From positions 1 to 25,389 of the forward strand of contig CABUQY010000021.1 in NCBI GenBank assembly GCA_902493915.1: a stretch of 25,389 nucleotides of DNA, read 5' to 3'. Shown here in pieces: positions 14,643 through 23,865 of the stretch. Origin of the DNA: an uncultured Collinsella sp. (GTDB lineage: Bacteria; Actinomycetota; Coriobacteriia; Coriobacteriales; Coriobacteriaceae). The notes beneath the pieces were generated by a model. That model was not told the DNA's origin. It did not search any database and was given only the letters and a program-made list of their open reading frames with translations. Within the stretch, counting starts at the first letter, position 1. The number at the start of each line of letters is the position of its first letter. A program made the translations under genes and the position numbers.

Positions 14643-16025
14643 ATGGCTGATACCGCATCTAAGCACATCGATATGACCACCGGATCGCTTTGGCGCAATA
14701 TTCCCCTGTTCGCCTTCCCCGTGGCCGCCACGAGCATCTTGGAGCAGCTGTCGAACCTCATCGCCACGGTCATCATCGGTAACTTCTCGGGCGACCAGGG
14801 AACCCTCGCCATGGCGGCGGTCGGCTCCAATGTTCCGCTTACCAGTCTTATGCTCAACCTGTTTATTGGTATGTCGCTTGGTTCCAACGTAGTCATCGCC
14901 AACGCTATCGGCCGCAACGATCAGAACATGGTCAAACGCGCCGTCCATACCTCGATTCTTATGGCACTTGTGGGCTTTGTCGTCATCGCGCTGGGCGAGA
15001 TCTTTGCCGAGCCCATGCTCGCCGCCCTCAACGTTCCCTCCGAAACCATGCCGCTCGCTTCGCTCTACCTGCGCGTCTTTTTGCTCAGCCTGCCCTCGAT
15101 CTTGCTCTACAACTTTGAGGCCGCGATCTTCCGCTCCGTCGGCATCACTCGCATGCCGCTGCAGGCGCTTGCCGTGTCCACCGTCCTCAACATTGGCCTG
15201 GATCTCATCTTTGTCCCTGTGCTCCACTGGGGTGTCGCGGGCGTCGCCATCGCCACCGCCATCGCCTACACCGTCAGCGCCGCTACGCTCTTTATCCGCC
15301 TGCTCAAGACCGACTCCGTCGTCCACGTCACCCCACGCGACCTGGCTATCGACCCCGTCGCCCTCAAGCGCATCGTCAAGATCGGCCTGCCCGCCGGCAT
15401 CCAGAGCGCCGTCTTTGCCGTCGCCAACATCATCATCCAGTCTGCCATCAACAGCCTGGGCACCGAGGTCATGGCGGCATCGAGCGCCGCTATGAGCTTG
15501 GAGTACGTATGCTACAACCTGCTCAACAGCTTTAGCCAGGCTTGCACCACCTTTGTGGGACAAAACCACGGTGCCCGCCAGATCGACCGCTGCACCAAAA
15601 CGCTCAAGGTCTGCCTGGTCGAAGGCGGTATCGTTGCACTCACCACGATCATCATTATTGTCGGCCTGGGGCGCGAGATCTTGTCGCTCTTTAACAGCGA
15701 TCCCAACATCGTCTCGATCGGCTATATCCGCGTGTGTTCGATCTTCCCGGCGTATGCCTTTAGCATGTTCTACGAAAACATGTCAGGCTACCTGCGCGGC
15801 TTTGGTATCTCGCTCACGCCCGCCCTCATCACCATGATCTGCGTCTGCGGCATCCGCTTCTATTGGGTATTCTGCGTGTTCCCGCACTTCCGCACCTTTG
15901 CGAACATTATGATGGTCTACCCCATCAGCCTGGGCACCACGGCGTTCTTTATGGTCGTGGCGGTACTACTTTGCCACCCGGCACGCGCCTATCGCGCCAC
16001 CCAAGCCAAAGCGACAGCCCGCTAA
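14643..16025 (+). CDS. MATE-family multidrug/toxin exporter
   Basis: The start is ATG 14643; the ribosome site is weak (GAGAG at 14635-14639), and no better start exists. The product has 460 residues and about twelve membrane helices, typical for MATE antiporters, which export cationic or organic compounds using a sodium or proton gradient. Hallmarks are GSLWRNIPLFAFPVAATSILEQL at the N-terminus, the FIGMSLGSNVVIANAIGRND loop between early helices (residues about 75-95), the matching SFSQACTTFVGQNHGARQID in the second half (about 300-320), and FRSVGITRMPLQAL. This two-fold symmetry supports a complete protein. Substrate is unknown. It has an elaborate upstream control region and no adjacent regulator on the same strand. 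Confidence 0.93.
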   Translation: MADTASKHIDMTTGSLWRNIPLFAFPVAATSILEQLSNLIATVIIGNFSGDQGTLAMAAVGSNVPLTSLMLNLFIGMSLGSNVVIANAIGRNDQNMVKRAVHTSILMALVGFVVIALGEIFAEPMLAALNVPSETMPLASLYLRVFLLSLPSILLYNFEAAIFRSVGITRMPLQALAVSTVLNIGLDLIFVPVLHWGVAGVAIATAIAYTVSAATLFIRLLKTDSVVHVTPRDLAIDPVALKRIVKIGLPAGIQSAVFAVANIIIQSAINSLGTEVMAASSAAMSLEYVCYNLLNSFSQACTTFVGQNHGARQIDRCTKTLKVCLVEGGIVALTTIIIIVGLGREILSLFNSDPNIVSIGYIRVCSIFPAYAFSMFYENMSGYLRGFGISLTPALITMICVCGIRFYWVFCVFPHFRTFANIMMVYPISLGTTAFFMVVAVLLCHPARAYRATQAKATAR

Positions 16026-16052
16026 ACACCGCACTCAACACCACGCCAGTCA

Positions 16053-16919
16053 TTAATTGACAATATGCGAGCTCATATAGTCGATAAAACGCCTCGTGGC
16101 GATAGGCATGGTATCCCAGCTACGCCAAGCTGCCACCACGTCGCGCGAGGGAGCATGCACGATGGGACGTACACGAATATCGGCCCGCATGCCCTCAACG
16201 GTACGACGATACAGCATACTCACGCCTAGGCCCTCCTCCACCATCGCCATGATGGTGTAGTCGTCGGTTACCTCACTCGTCACGTGTGGCGACAGCCCAT
16301 GCGCCGCAAACGCATCAAGCACCAGGCTCTGTTCGCCCTCATCCAGCAGCACAAACGGCTCGGACGCCAGGTCGGCAAGTGTCACCTTTTCCTTTGCCGT
16401 CAGCGGATGCGCGGTCGGCAACAATGCCACCAACTCGTCGTGATAGACCACGCGCTTCTCGAGCCCAGCGGTAAACCCGCGCGCCGTAAAGCAAAAGTCA
16501 ACCACGCCATCGTGCACCCATTGAGCGTTGCGCGTGTAATCGCCCTGCTTGAGGGTAAAGCGTACGCCCGGGTGCAGCGCACCAAAGTCGCGGATCACAC
16601 GCGGCAGCACGGTACGACTCACGTTGGTAAACGTCGCGATACGAATATCAGTCGAGGAGAGTCCCAGCAACTCCTGACGTTTGCCCTCAAGCTCGGCCTC
16701 GGCAGTTACGATCTGTCGCAGATACGGCAGATACTGCTTGCCATCGCGCGTAAGCGACACACCCTGCTTACCGCGCTCGATAAGCGTGGTACCCAGCTCG
16801 CGCTCGAGCGCCTTGACGGCCTGGCTCACCGCACTTTGCGTATAGCCCAGCTCGTCCGCCGCACGTTTCAGACTGCCGCAATCGACCACCATACATACAA
16901 TCTGATACCGCGATGCCAT
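16053..16919 (-). CDS. LysR-family transcriptional regulator
   Basis: The start is ATG 16919, with GGGGAGG upstream. The product has 288 residues. Residues 1-60 form the winged helix-turn-helix (YQIVCMVVDCGSLKRAADELGYTQSAVSQAVKALEREL, then TLIERGKQGVSLTRDGKQYL). Residues about 90-288 form the periplasmic-binding-like effector domain (IRIATFTNVSRTVLPRVIRDF at its start). It is divergent from the EamA transporter at 17078, the classic arrangement for a LysR regulator and its target, so it probably controls that permease in response to an unknown small molecule. Its 3' end lies 27 nt from the MATE stop and the two converge. Confidence 0.92.
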   Translation of the reverse strand: MASRYQIVCMVVDCGSLKRAADELGYTQSAVSQAVKALERELGTTLIERGKQGVSLTRDGKQYLPYLRQIVTAEAELEGKRQELLGLSSTDIRIATFTNVSRTVLPRVIRDFGALHPGVRFTLKQGDYTRNAQWVHDGVVDFCFTARGFTAGLEKRVVYHDELVALLPTAHPLTAKEKVTLADLASEPFVLLDEGEQSLVLDAFAAHGLSPHVTSEVTDDYTIMAMVEEGLGVSMLYRRTVEGMRADIRVRPIVHAPSRDVVAAWRSWDTMPIATRRFIDYMSSHIVN

Positions 16920-16944
16920 CGTGCCTCCCCATCGATGTTGCCGT

Positions 16945-16991
16945 AAAACGTTTTGCCAGGGCTTTTTCTGTCAACATTAGCATTTCTTAAT
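16945..16991. promoter_or_regulatory. LysR-transporter intergenic control elements
   Basis: AAAACGTTTT (16945-16954) is a 10-bp palindrome. On the minus strand TTGACA (16974-16969) matches a -35 box facing the LysR gene, though the -10 is unclear. ATTA (16976-16979) and TAAT (16988-16991) form a short dyad that could be the LysR-type T-N11-A site. Assignment is by position and weak. Confidence 0.35.
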
Positions 16992-17077
16992 CATACTGAA
17001 GATACATTCGCTTTACTACATCCACATCTGGGAGCAGAATCCTTTTTGCGAAACCGTTCTGTAACAAAAGGAGTCCC

Positions 17078-17980
17078 ATGGATCGCAAAAAAGCAATCGC
17101 GCTCTCATTTTCCGTTCCCGTCGCATGGGGCTTTTCGTATCCCCTTATGAAGATCGGCATGGACAGCATGAACGCCACGAGCATCGTCGCGCTGCGCTGC
17201 CTCATCGCCTTTGCGGCTTGCCTGCTGCTCTTCCACAAGCACGCGTTGCGCATCAACCGTAACCTTATGGTCCGCGCCGCCATCATCGGCGCCATTATGG
17301 CAACCGAGCTCACCTGCATGTGCCTGGGCTCCAGCCTCACCTCCGCCTCCACCGCCGGCTTTTTGCAGAGCCTGACGGTCGTGATCGTGCCGTTTGCCAA
17401 CGCCGCCCTGCTGCGTCGCGCCCCCGAGCGCAAGGTGCTCATCGGCACGGCCATCGTCACCTGCGGCATGCTGCTGCTCTCGGGCGCCGACTTTACCAGC
17501 CTGAATCCCGGCGCAATCATCATGCTGCTCTCGGCCTTTATCTATGCCAGCCACATTATCGTGGCCAAGCGCTTTGTCGAAGAAGTCGATCCGCTGGCTC
17601 TGGGCGTTTGGCAGCTAGGCTTTGGCGGTTTGTTCTCGGGCGTCGCGGCATTCACCTTTGGCGGTTTCACGCTTCCCGGCACGCCGGGCGAGGTCGTAGT
17701 CGTCGTCGCGCTCGCACTCATCTGCTCTGCCTACGGCTTTATCACCCAGACGCTCGTGCAGCCCCACGTACCCGCCGAGACCACCGGCTTCGCCTTCTCG
17801 CTTGAGCCGGTCTGCTCCGCTGTCTTTTCGTTCTTCTTGGTTGGCGAGGTCCTGAGCCCCATCGCCTTCTTTGGCGCCGCCCTCATCCTAACCGGCGTCA
17901 TGGTGGCAACCGTCGAGCTTCCGCGCCTCCGCGCACATGAACAGGCTCGCATGGCAGGAGCGCCCGAGCACGTCTCGTAG
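17078..17980 (+). CDS. EamA/DMT-superfamily transporter
   Basis: The start is ATG 17078, with AAAAGGAG (17064-17071). The product has 300 residues, ten predicted helices and two EamA repeats. The first repeat begins AIALSFSVPVAWGFSYPLMKIGMDSM and includes ALRCLIAFAACLLLF; the second begins PGAIIMLLSAFIYASHIIVAKRFVEEVDP and ends with the family-typical EPVCSAVFSFFLVGEVLSPIAFFGAALILTGV. Such proteins carry amino acids, nucleotides or other metabolites across the inner membrane. The substrate is not evident. The gene is divergent from a LysR regulator that probably controls it. The 3' end is followed by 88 bp and then ung. Confidence 0.9.
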   Translation: MDRKKAIALSFSVPVAWGFSYPLMKIGMDSMNATSIVALRCLIAFAACLLLFHKHALRINRNLMVRAAIIGAIMATELTCMCLGSSLTSASTAGFLQSLTVVIVPFANAALLRRAPERKVLIGTAIVTCGMLLLSGADFTSLNPGAIIMLLSAFIYASHIIVAKRFVEEVDPLALGVWQLGFGGLFSGVAAFTFGGFTLPGTPGEVVVVVALALICSAYGFITQTLVQPHVPAETTGFAFSLEPVCSAVFSFFLVGEVLSPIAFFGAALILTGVMVATVELPRLRAHEQARMAGAPEHVS

Positions 17981-18068
17981 ACCCCGCTCTTCATACAGCC
18001 GTGGCATAAAGGCAACCGGTGCGCCTTTACAATAGATGCCAACAGAGCATCTGCCATAAAGGAGCCCC

Positions 18069-18794
18069 ATGGACACCGCGACCCGCGACCGCAACATAGC
18101 AACTTGGTTGGGCGATGCGCCGCAGCCGGTACGTGACACTACGAACCAGCTGCTCGAGCGCATCGCCCTCTTGCGTGCCGAACAGACCATCTACCCGGCA
18201 CAAGACGACATCCTCAATGCCCTCGCCTACACGCCGGCCGACCAGGTCAAGGTTGTCATCTTAGGTCAAGACCCCTATCACGGACCCAACCAGGCCATGG
18301 GGCTGTCGTTCTCGGTCCCCGCAACGCAAACCAAGTTGCCGCCGAGCCTGCGCAACATCTATAAGGAACTCAAAGCCGATCTGGGTTGCCCCATCCCCGC
18401 CACGGGAGACTTGACACCATGGGCACAGCAGGGCGTCCTGCTCCTCAACACTACGCTCACCGTGCGCGAGCATGCCGCCAACTCGCACGCCAAACTGGGC
18501 TGGAGCACGCTCACCGACTACGTTATCGAACGCTGCTGCCAGCTGCCCCAGTCGGTCGTCTTTTTGGCATGGGGTCGCTTTGCCCAGCAGATGGTTGAAG
18601 GCAAGCTCGCCGCAACCGGCGCGGGCAAGGCAACCGGCAAGTTCTGCCTGGCCTCTACGCACCCCTCGCCGCTTTCGGCCAACCGTGCCACGGCAGAACT
18701 CCCCGCCTTTATGGGGTCGCGTCCCTTCTCGGCAGCCAATCAGCTACTCGAACAGCACGGCTCGACCCCCGTCAACTGGACTTGCCTCGGCTAA
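18069..18794 (+). CDS. ung: uracil-DNA glycosylase, family 1
   Basis: The start is ATG 18069, with AAAGGAG upstream. The product has 241 residues, slightly longer than E. coli Ung (229). It removes uracil from DNA, beginning base excision repair. The water-activating loop GQDPYHG sits at 66-72 (catalytic Asp 68), LLLNTTLTV at about 124-132 holds the uracil-recognition Asn, and the minor-groove loop HPSPLSA is at 198-204 (catalytic His 198). PPSLRNIYKEL and VVFLAWGRFAQ also match the family. All catalytic residues are present. It has its own 5' region and ends in a bidirectional terminator, so it is probably monocistronic. Confidence 0.97.
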   Translation: MDTATRDRNIATWLGDAPQPVRDTTNQLLERIALLRAEQTIYPAQDDILNALAYTPADQVKVVILGQDPYHGPNQAMGLSFSVPATQTKLPPSLRNIYKELKADLGCPIPATGDLTPWAQQGVLLLNTTLTVREHAANSHAKLGWSTLTDYVIERCCQLPQSVVFLAWGRFAQQMVEGKLAATGAGKATGKFCLASTHPSPLSANRATAELPAFMGSRPFSAANQLLEQHGSTPVNWTCLG

Positions 18795-18807
18795 AAGTCG
18801 ATACATC

Positions 18808-18845
18808 AAAAATGCGCCCGACGGCTTTCCATCGGGCGCATTTCC
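18808..18845. terminator. bidirectional terminator between ung and the SDR gene
   Basis: AAATGCGCCCGA (18810-18821) pairs with TCGGGCGCATTT (18832-18843) over a 10-nt loop. T-runs are found on both readings (TTTCC on plus, TTTTTGATG on minus). It begins 13 nt after the ung stop and touches the end of the convergent SDR gene. Confidence 0.85.
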
Positions 18846-19525
18846 TATTCGGGCCAAATAAATTGTGTGCGGCCGGCCTCGCCGCCATCGATTAGCAGAC
18901 TCTGCCCGGTCATAAACCGGTTGGTCACGCCCACAAAGTAGATCCACTCGGCGATCTCTTGGGCGGTGGCCCAGCGCTTAAGCGGCGTGAGCTCCATAAT
19001 CTGGTTCCACAGGTGTTCGTCTTCCATCACGCAACGGTTGAGCGGCGTGATAACGCCGCCCGGGTCCACACTGTTGGCAATGGCCTGCGGTGCCAGGCGG
19101 TTTGCAAGGTTCTTGGTGTAGGCGATAACGCCGCCCTTGCTGGCAGCATAGGCAGGAAACTCCGATCCCGTATGCCCGCTCGCCGACCCCACATTGACCA
19201 CGGATTTGATAGCCGGCGCCGGCTTGGCGGCAAGCCCCTCCCCCGCAAAGGCGTAGCGCTCGGTCACGTTGATGGTGCCATACAGGTTGGCGGCGATGTC
19301 GTCAGCCGAATCCTGCGTACCGGCAACGTTCACGATCACCTGGGGTTCAAGATCGTCTGGAAACGCGTCCGGCTCGCGAACATCAACGATCAGATGGCGG
19401 TAGCGCTCGTGTTCGATCACCGCCGGCAGCAGATCAAAGCCCACGACCTCGTGGCCCTCGTCCAAAAAGCGCTGCACGCATGCGGCTCCGATACCGCCCG
19501 AAGCGCCCGTGATCAAAACCCGCAT
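18845..19525 (-). CDS. short-chain dehydrogenase/reductase (SDR)
   Basis: The start is ATG 19525, with AAGGAG upstream. The product has 226 residues, with the classical SDR layout: cofactor loop GASGGIG (7-13), FDLL at the end of strand 2 (suggesting NAD preference), NVAGTQDSADD (the NAG motif), active-site Ser in NVGSASGHTG, and YAASKGG with catalytic Tyr and Lys. The C-terminal GQSLLIDGGEA is the usual SDR terminus. The alcohol/ketone substrate is unknown. Its start lies 9 nt from the stop of the VUT transporter, so the two form an operon, which may link the enzyme to uptake of the transported compound, though I know of no established case. Confidence 0.92.
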   Translation of the reverse strand: MRVLITGASGGIGAACVQRFLDEGHEVVGFDLLPAVIEHERYRHLIVDVREPDAFPDDLEPQVIVNVAGTQDSADDIAANLYGTINVTERYAFAGEGLAAKPAPAIKSVVNVGSASGHTGSEFPAYAASKGGVIAYTKNLANRLAPQAIANSVDPGGVITPLNRCVMEDEHLWNQIMELTPLKRWATAQEIAEWIYFVGVTNRFMTGQSLLIDGGEAGRTQFIWPE

Positions 19526-19534
19526 ACTTGCTCC

Positions 19535-20257
19535 TTAGGCGGTTGCGTGGCGCTCGAGGTACTCGGAGCCCACATTCTCGCGCTCCCAGCCGCGCACGAC
19601 CTTGTAGCCCACGGGGCTCAGGAAAACCTCGCACAGCAGCTCGGCAACAGCGCCGGTCAGCGAGCACATAAGGACCTGCACCCAGGTCCAACCAAAGAAC
19701 GTGTGGCTCACCACAATGGCAAAGACCAGGTTGTCGATAAACTGGCCGACACCCGTGGACACATAGGAGCGGAAGGCGAAGCTCGCAAAGTTATTCTTTT
19801 TGAGCATGCGGCCGAGCGACTGGTTGAGCGTGGAGTTAACCACGGCAGAAACGAGCATTGCCAGCGAAGAGCCCAGCACCACGTACCAGGTGCCGCCGAT
19901 GGTGGCGTTAAGGGCAGTGTTGACCTCGATCATGCCAGTGTCGTAGTAGGCGCCCCACATGCCGGGCGTGAGCGAGCATGCCCAAAAGCACAGACTCACG
20001 GCCAGGTTGACCAGCAGCGCGAGGATAGAGATTTTGATGGATGCCTTGGCGCCAAAGCGCTTGCAGATCATGTCCTGGCACAAAAACGAAACCCAGCTCA
20101 CCACAAAGCCACAGTCGAGCGCCAGATACGGCAGGCTGATGAGCTCTTTGTTGGCCAGCAGGTTCATCATGATGACGCTCACGAAAAACAGCGAAACCGT
20201 TGCCGCGGGAATGCTCCGCAACAGGACCTTGTAGTCCTCCATGACCTTCTTGATCAT
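19535..20257 (-). CDS. VUT/YhhQ-family queuosine-precursor transporter (COG1738)
   Basis: The start is ATG 20257, with AAAGGAG six bases upstream. The product has 240 residues and about six to seven membrane helices. SVIMMNLLANKELI near the N-terminus, LALDCGFVVSWVSFLCQDMICKRFGAKAS, YVVLGSSLAMLVSAVVNSTLNQ and STGVGQFIDNLVFAIV match the YhhQ/VUT family (PF02592), whose characterised members import queuosine precursors such as preQ0 or preQ1. The leader just upstream has a stem, a loop and an A-rich tail that could be a preQ1-I-like riboswitch, which would fit. It is first in an operon with an SDR. The substrate is inferred from family membership, not shown by sequence. Confidence 0.85.
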   Translation of the reverse strand: MIKKVMEDYKVLLRSIPAATVSLFFVSVIMMNLLANKELISLPYLALDCGFVVSWVSFLCQDMICKRFGAKASIKISILALLVNLAVSLCFWACSLTPGMWGAYYDTGMIEVNTALNATIGGTWYVVLGSSLAMLVSAVVNSTLNQSLGRMLKKNNFASFAFRSYVSTGVGQFIDNLVFAIVVSHTFFGWTWVQVLMCSLTGAVAELLCEVFLSPVGYKVVRGWERENVGSEYLERHATA

Positions 20258-20262
20258 TATGT

Positions 20263-20313
20263 ACTCCTTTGGTTTTAGGTTTAACGAGCAGGATATCGGA
20301 CCCGAACTGCTCG
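20263..20313 (-). promoter_or_regulatory. candidate preQ1-I-like riboswitch / leader hairpin
   Basis: On the minus strand CGAGCAG pairs with CTGCTCG (plus-strand 20307-20313 with 20285-20291) over a 15-nt loop starting TTC and ending in C. This is followed at once by the A-rich tail TTAAACCTAAAACC and then the AAAGGAG ribosome site. Preq1-I aptamers have this order: stem, loop starting U(U)C, a ligand-pairing C just before the 3' stem strand, and an A-rich tail reaching the ribosome site. The loop is longer than usual (about 10-11 nt) and the tail has fewer A's. Confidence 0.4.
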
Positions 20314-20370
20314 GACGCCCCGGTCTTGAGACGACGGTGGGTATGATAGCCGCTCACACGGCATCAGGCA

Positions 20371-20408
20371 AGCAAACGGCGCGGCAGCCCCGCAAGGCCA
20401 CCGCGCCG
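20371..20408 (-). terminator. terminator of prfC
   Basis: CGGCGCGG (20377-20384) pairs with CCGCGCCG (20401-20408), with an inner GCC/GGC helix. On the minus strand it lies 5 nt after the prfC stop and is followed by TTTGCTTG. Confidence 0.7.
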
Positions 20409-20413
20409 ATGCG

Positions 20414-22027
<1,614 letters not shown>

Positions 22028-22168
22028 GCGGATCCTTTCTTGCATTGAGTGCATTACGTCGTTGTAACCGTACTATTGTAGCCGCGAAATCCCGCTCTAG
22101 GGCGCCTATCAGGACAAATTCATCAGATGGGACCTGGGGTAGCAGTCGATGGCGGCACTCCGCAGCAG

Positions 22169-22501
22169 TTTGTCTCGATCTGTAACATCTAGACGGTTTT
22201 TGAACCTCTACCTGTTACAGATTTAGACAAACAGGTGGGCGTCCCAGAAAGATCTCGATCTGTAACATCTAGCCACTCAAAACGGGTCCATCTGTTACAG
22301 ATTGAGATATAAGGATAGACGGGTGGCCAATGTCTCGATCTATAACATCTAGCAGCCAAAATCTTCTCCAGTTGTTGCAGATGGAGACAACCAGGTAGGG
22401 CCCGCCAGTAAAATATCAATCTGTAACAGGTAGCCGTCCAAATCGGTTCCAGATGTTACAGATTGAGATGAATGAACGAGCGGGCAATCCGTATTTGTCT
22501 C
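22169..22501. repeat. tandem array of four 80-bp hairpin units
   Basis: The core ATCTGTAACA (or a variant) begins at 22178, 22258, 22338 and 22419, giving periods of 80, 80 and 81. In each unit an inverted copy (TGTTACAGAT or a variant) begins 33 bp after the first TGTAACA. Arm pairs are 22169-22191/22209-22231, 22252-22267/22293-22308, 22331-22347/22373-22389 and 22413-22428/22454-22469. Outer bases covary (GTCT/AGAC in units 1 and 3, ATCT/AGAT in unit 2). A fragment TTTGTCTC recurs at 22494. The array fills the gap between prfC and the gntR operon and does not encode a believable protein. Confidence 0.9.
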
Positions 22502-22502
22502 T

Positions 22503-22552
22503 TGCAGAACTGTGCATAGTGTATATATACTGTGCTTACCGGTTATATACAC
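22503..22552 (+). promoter_or_regulatory. promoter and operator of the gntR-ABC operon
   Basis: TTGCAG (22503-22508) and TATACT (22526-22531) are 17 bp apart, a good -35/-10 pair. GTGTATATA (22519-22527) and TATATACAC (22544-22552) are exact inverted copies with a 16-bp spacer. One half overlaps the -10 and the other lies just past the expected start site, so a GntR dimer bound here would block the promoter: autoregulation like that of YtrA. Confidence 0.7.
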
Positions 22553-22579
22553 GTGTAGCCCATCAGCTAAGGAGCCGCT

Positions 22580-22960
22580 GTGGACATCATCCTATCCAAT
22601 TCGAGCGATAAACCCATCTACGAGCAAATAGCCTCGCAGGTCAAAGCTCAGATCCTTTCGGGCACGCTCGCTGCGGGAGCCAAACTCCCCAGCATCCGTG
22701 CACTCGCGAGCGACCTTGGCGTGAGCGTCATCACCACCAAGCGCGCCTACGCCGACCTGGAGCAGCTCGGGTTTATCTGCACCGTGCAGGGCAAAGGCTG
22801 TTTTGTCGCCGAGGGCAACCAAGAGCTCTTGCGCGAAAACCAGCTCTGCCATATCGAAGAGCTGCTTGCGAAAGCGGCAAGCCAAGCCGAAGCCTTGGGT
22901 GTCACGCGCGACAAGCTGCACGAGATGCTCGACCTGGTAGCCCCCGAAACCATGCAGTAG
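22580..22960 (+). CDS. GntR-family regulator, YtrA subfamily
   Basis: The start codon is GTG 22580, with AAGGAGC (22569-22575). The product has 126 residues. The N-terminal winged helix-turn-helix (about 10-75: KPIYEQIASQVKAQILSGTLAAGAKLPSIRALASDLGVSVITTKRAYADLEQLG, in order) is typical of GntR, and the short helical tail (about 85-126), without an effector domain, marks the YtrA subfamily. Such repressors control adjacent ABC transporter genes. Here they follow 23 nt downstream, and an inverted repeat with the sequence GTGTATATA overlaps the promoter. Confidence 0.92.
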   Translation: MDIILSNSSDKPIYEQIASQVKAQILSGTLAAGAKLPSIRALASDLGVSVITTKRAYADLEQLGFICTVQGKGCFVAEGNQELLRENQLCHIEELLAKAASQAEALGVTRDKLHEMLDLVAPETMQ

Positions 22961-22983
22961 CCATCTGCAAGAAAGGCTATACC

Positions 22984-23865
22984 ATGCAAAACCTTTTAGA
23001 ACTCAGAGGCATCTCACGCCGTGCGAGCGACCGCTTTTCGCTGCGCGATGTCACGTTTGCCGTAGAGCCCGGACAGATCGTTGGCTTTGTGGGTGCCAAC
23101 GGTGCTGGCAAAACAACGACGATTCGAGCCGCGCTCGGGCTTATCAAACTCGATGCCGGCGAGGTGCACCTGTTTGGGCAGCGCTGTGGCGCCGACGCGC
23201 CCGGTGAAGCGCAGCGTTGTCTGCGCACTCGTGTCGGCCTCGTGCTAGACACGTGTCCTTTCCCTTCTACACTCAAGGTGACCGAAGTTGAAGCACTCGT
23301 AAGCCCGGCGTACCCCACCTGGAGCCACGGCACCTTCGCCGACCTCATTAGCCGATTTGGCCTCGATCCCAAGGCAAAGGTCAAGGACCTCTCCCGCGGC
23401 ATGGGCATGAAGCTGCAACTTACCTGCGCGCTCAGCCACAATGCCAAGCTGCTCGTTTTGGACGAAGCCACTGCGGGCCTCGATCCCATGGCACGCGAGG
23501 AACTGCTTGATGAGCTGCTTGCCTTTGTCGCCGACGGCCAGCACAGCGTGTTGCTCTCGAGCCACATTACGTCCGATCTCGATCGCACCGCTGATCGCGT
23601 CATCTGCATCGATGCTGGCTCGATTGTGTTTGACCTGCCGCGCGAGGATATTACCGACCGCGCCGGCATCGCCCACTGTACCCAAGCACAGGCCGCCGAG
23701 CTTATGGCTTGCGTCGAAGGCGCCCGTGCCGTCCACCACGCCTACAGCGTGGACGTGCTCGTGCCCAACCGTCGCGAAACGCTCGAGACCTTCCCCGAGA
23801 TTCCCTGCGATCGGGCAACCATTGACGACTATCTGCGCCTCACGCTGAAAGGGACTTCGAAATGA
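22984..23865 (+). CDS. ABC transporter ATP-binding protein
   Basis: The start is ATG 22984, with GAAAGG upstream. The product has 293 residues. Walker A is GANGAGKTT (38-46), the signature is LSRGMGMKLQL (about 137) and Walker B is LLVLDEATAGLDP (about 157-169), followed by LLSSHITSDLDRTADRV with the switch His. This is a drug- or peptide-export type ATPase (YtrB/EcsA-like). It should power the permease encoded next, whose start overlaps its stop by four bases (ATGA). The C-terminal 60 residues are an accessory region. The substrate is unknown. Confidence 0.94.
   Translation: MQNLLELRGISRRASDRFSLRDVTFAVEPGQIVGFVGANGAGKTTTIRAALGLIKLDAGEVHLFGQRCGADAPGEAQRCLRTRVGLVLDTCPFPSTLKVTEVEALVSPAYPTWSHGTFADLISRFGLDPKAKVKDLSRGMGMKLQLTCALSHNAKLLVLDEATAGLDPMAREELLDELLAFVADGQHSVLLSSHITSDLDRTADRVICIDAGSIVFDLPREDITDRAGIAHCTQAQAAELMACVEGARAVHHAYSVDVLVPNRRETLETFPEIPCDRATIDDYLRLTLKGTSK

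Noticed and set aside
17057..17066. Single TTCTGTAACA half-site similar to the array core, before the EamA gene at 17078
   Set aside because: Only one half-site without an inverted partner, overlapping the ribosome site; probably chance.
18959..20278. Plus-strand frame of 439 codons
   Set aside because: It is antisense to the SDR and VUT genes, both with strong family motifs.
22169..22501. CRISPR array
   Set aside because: The units are 80 bp, internally palindromic and similar along most of their length; there are no constant short repeats with unrelated spacers, and no cas genes in the window.
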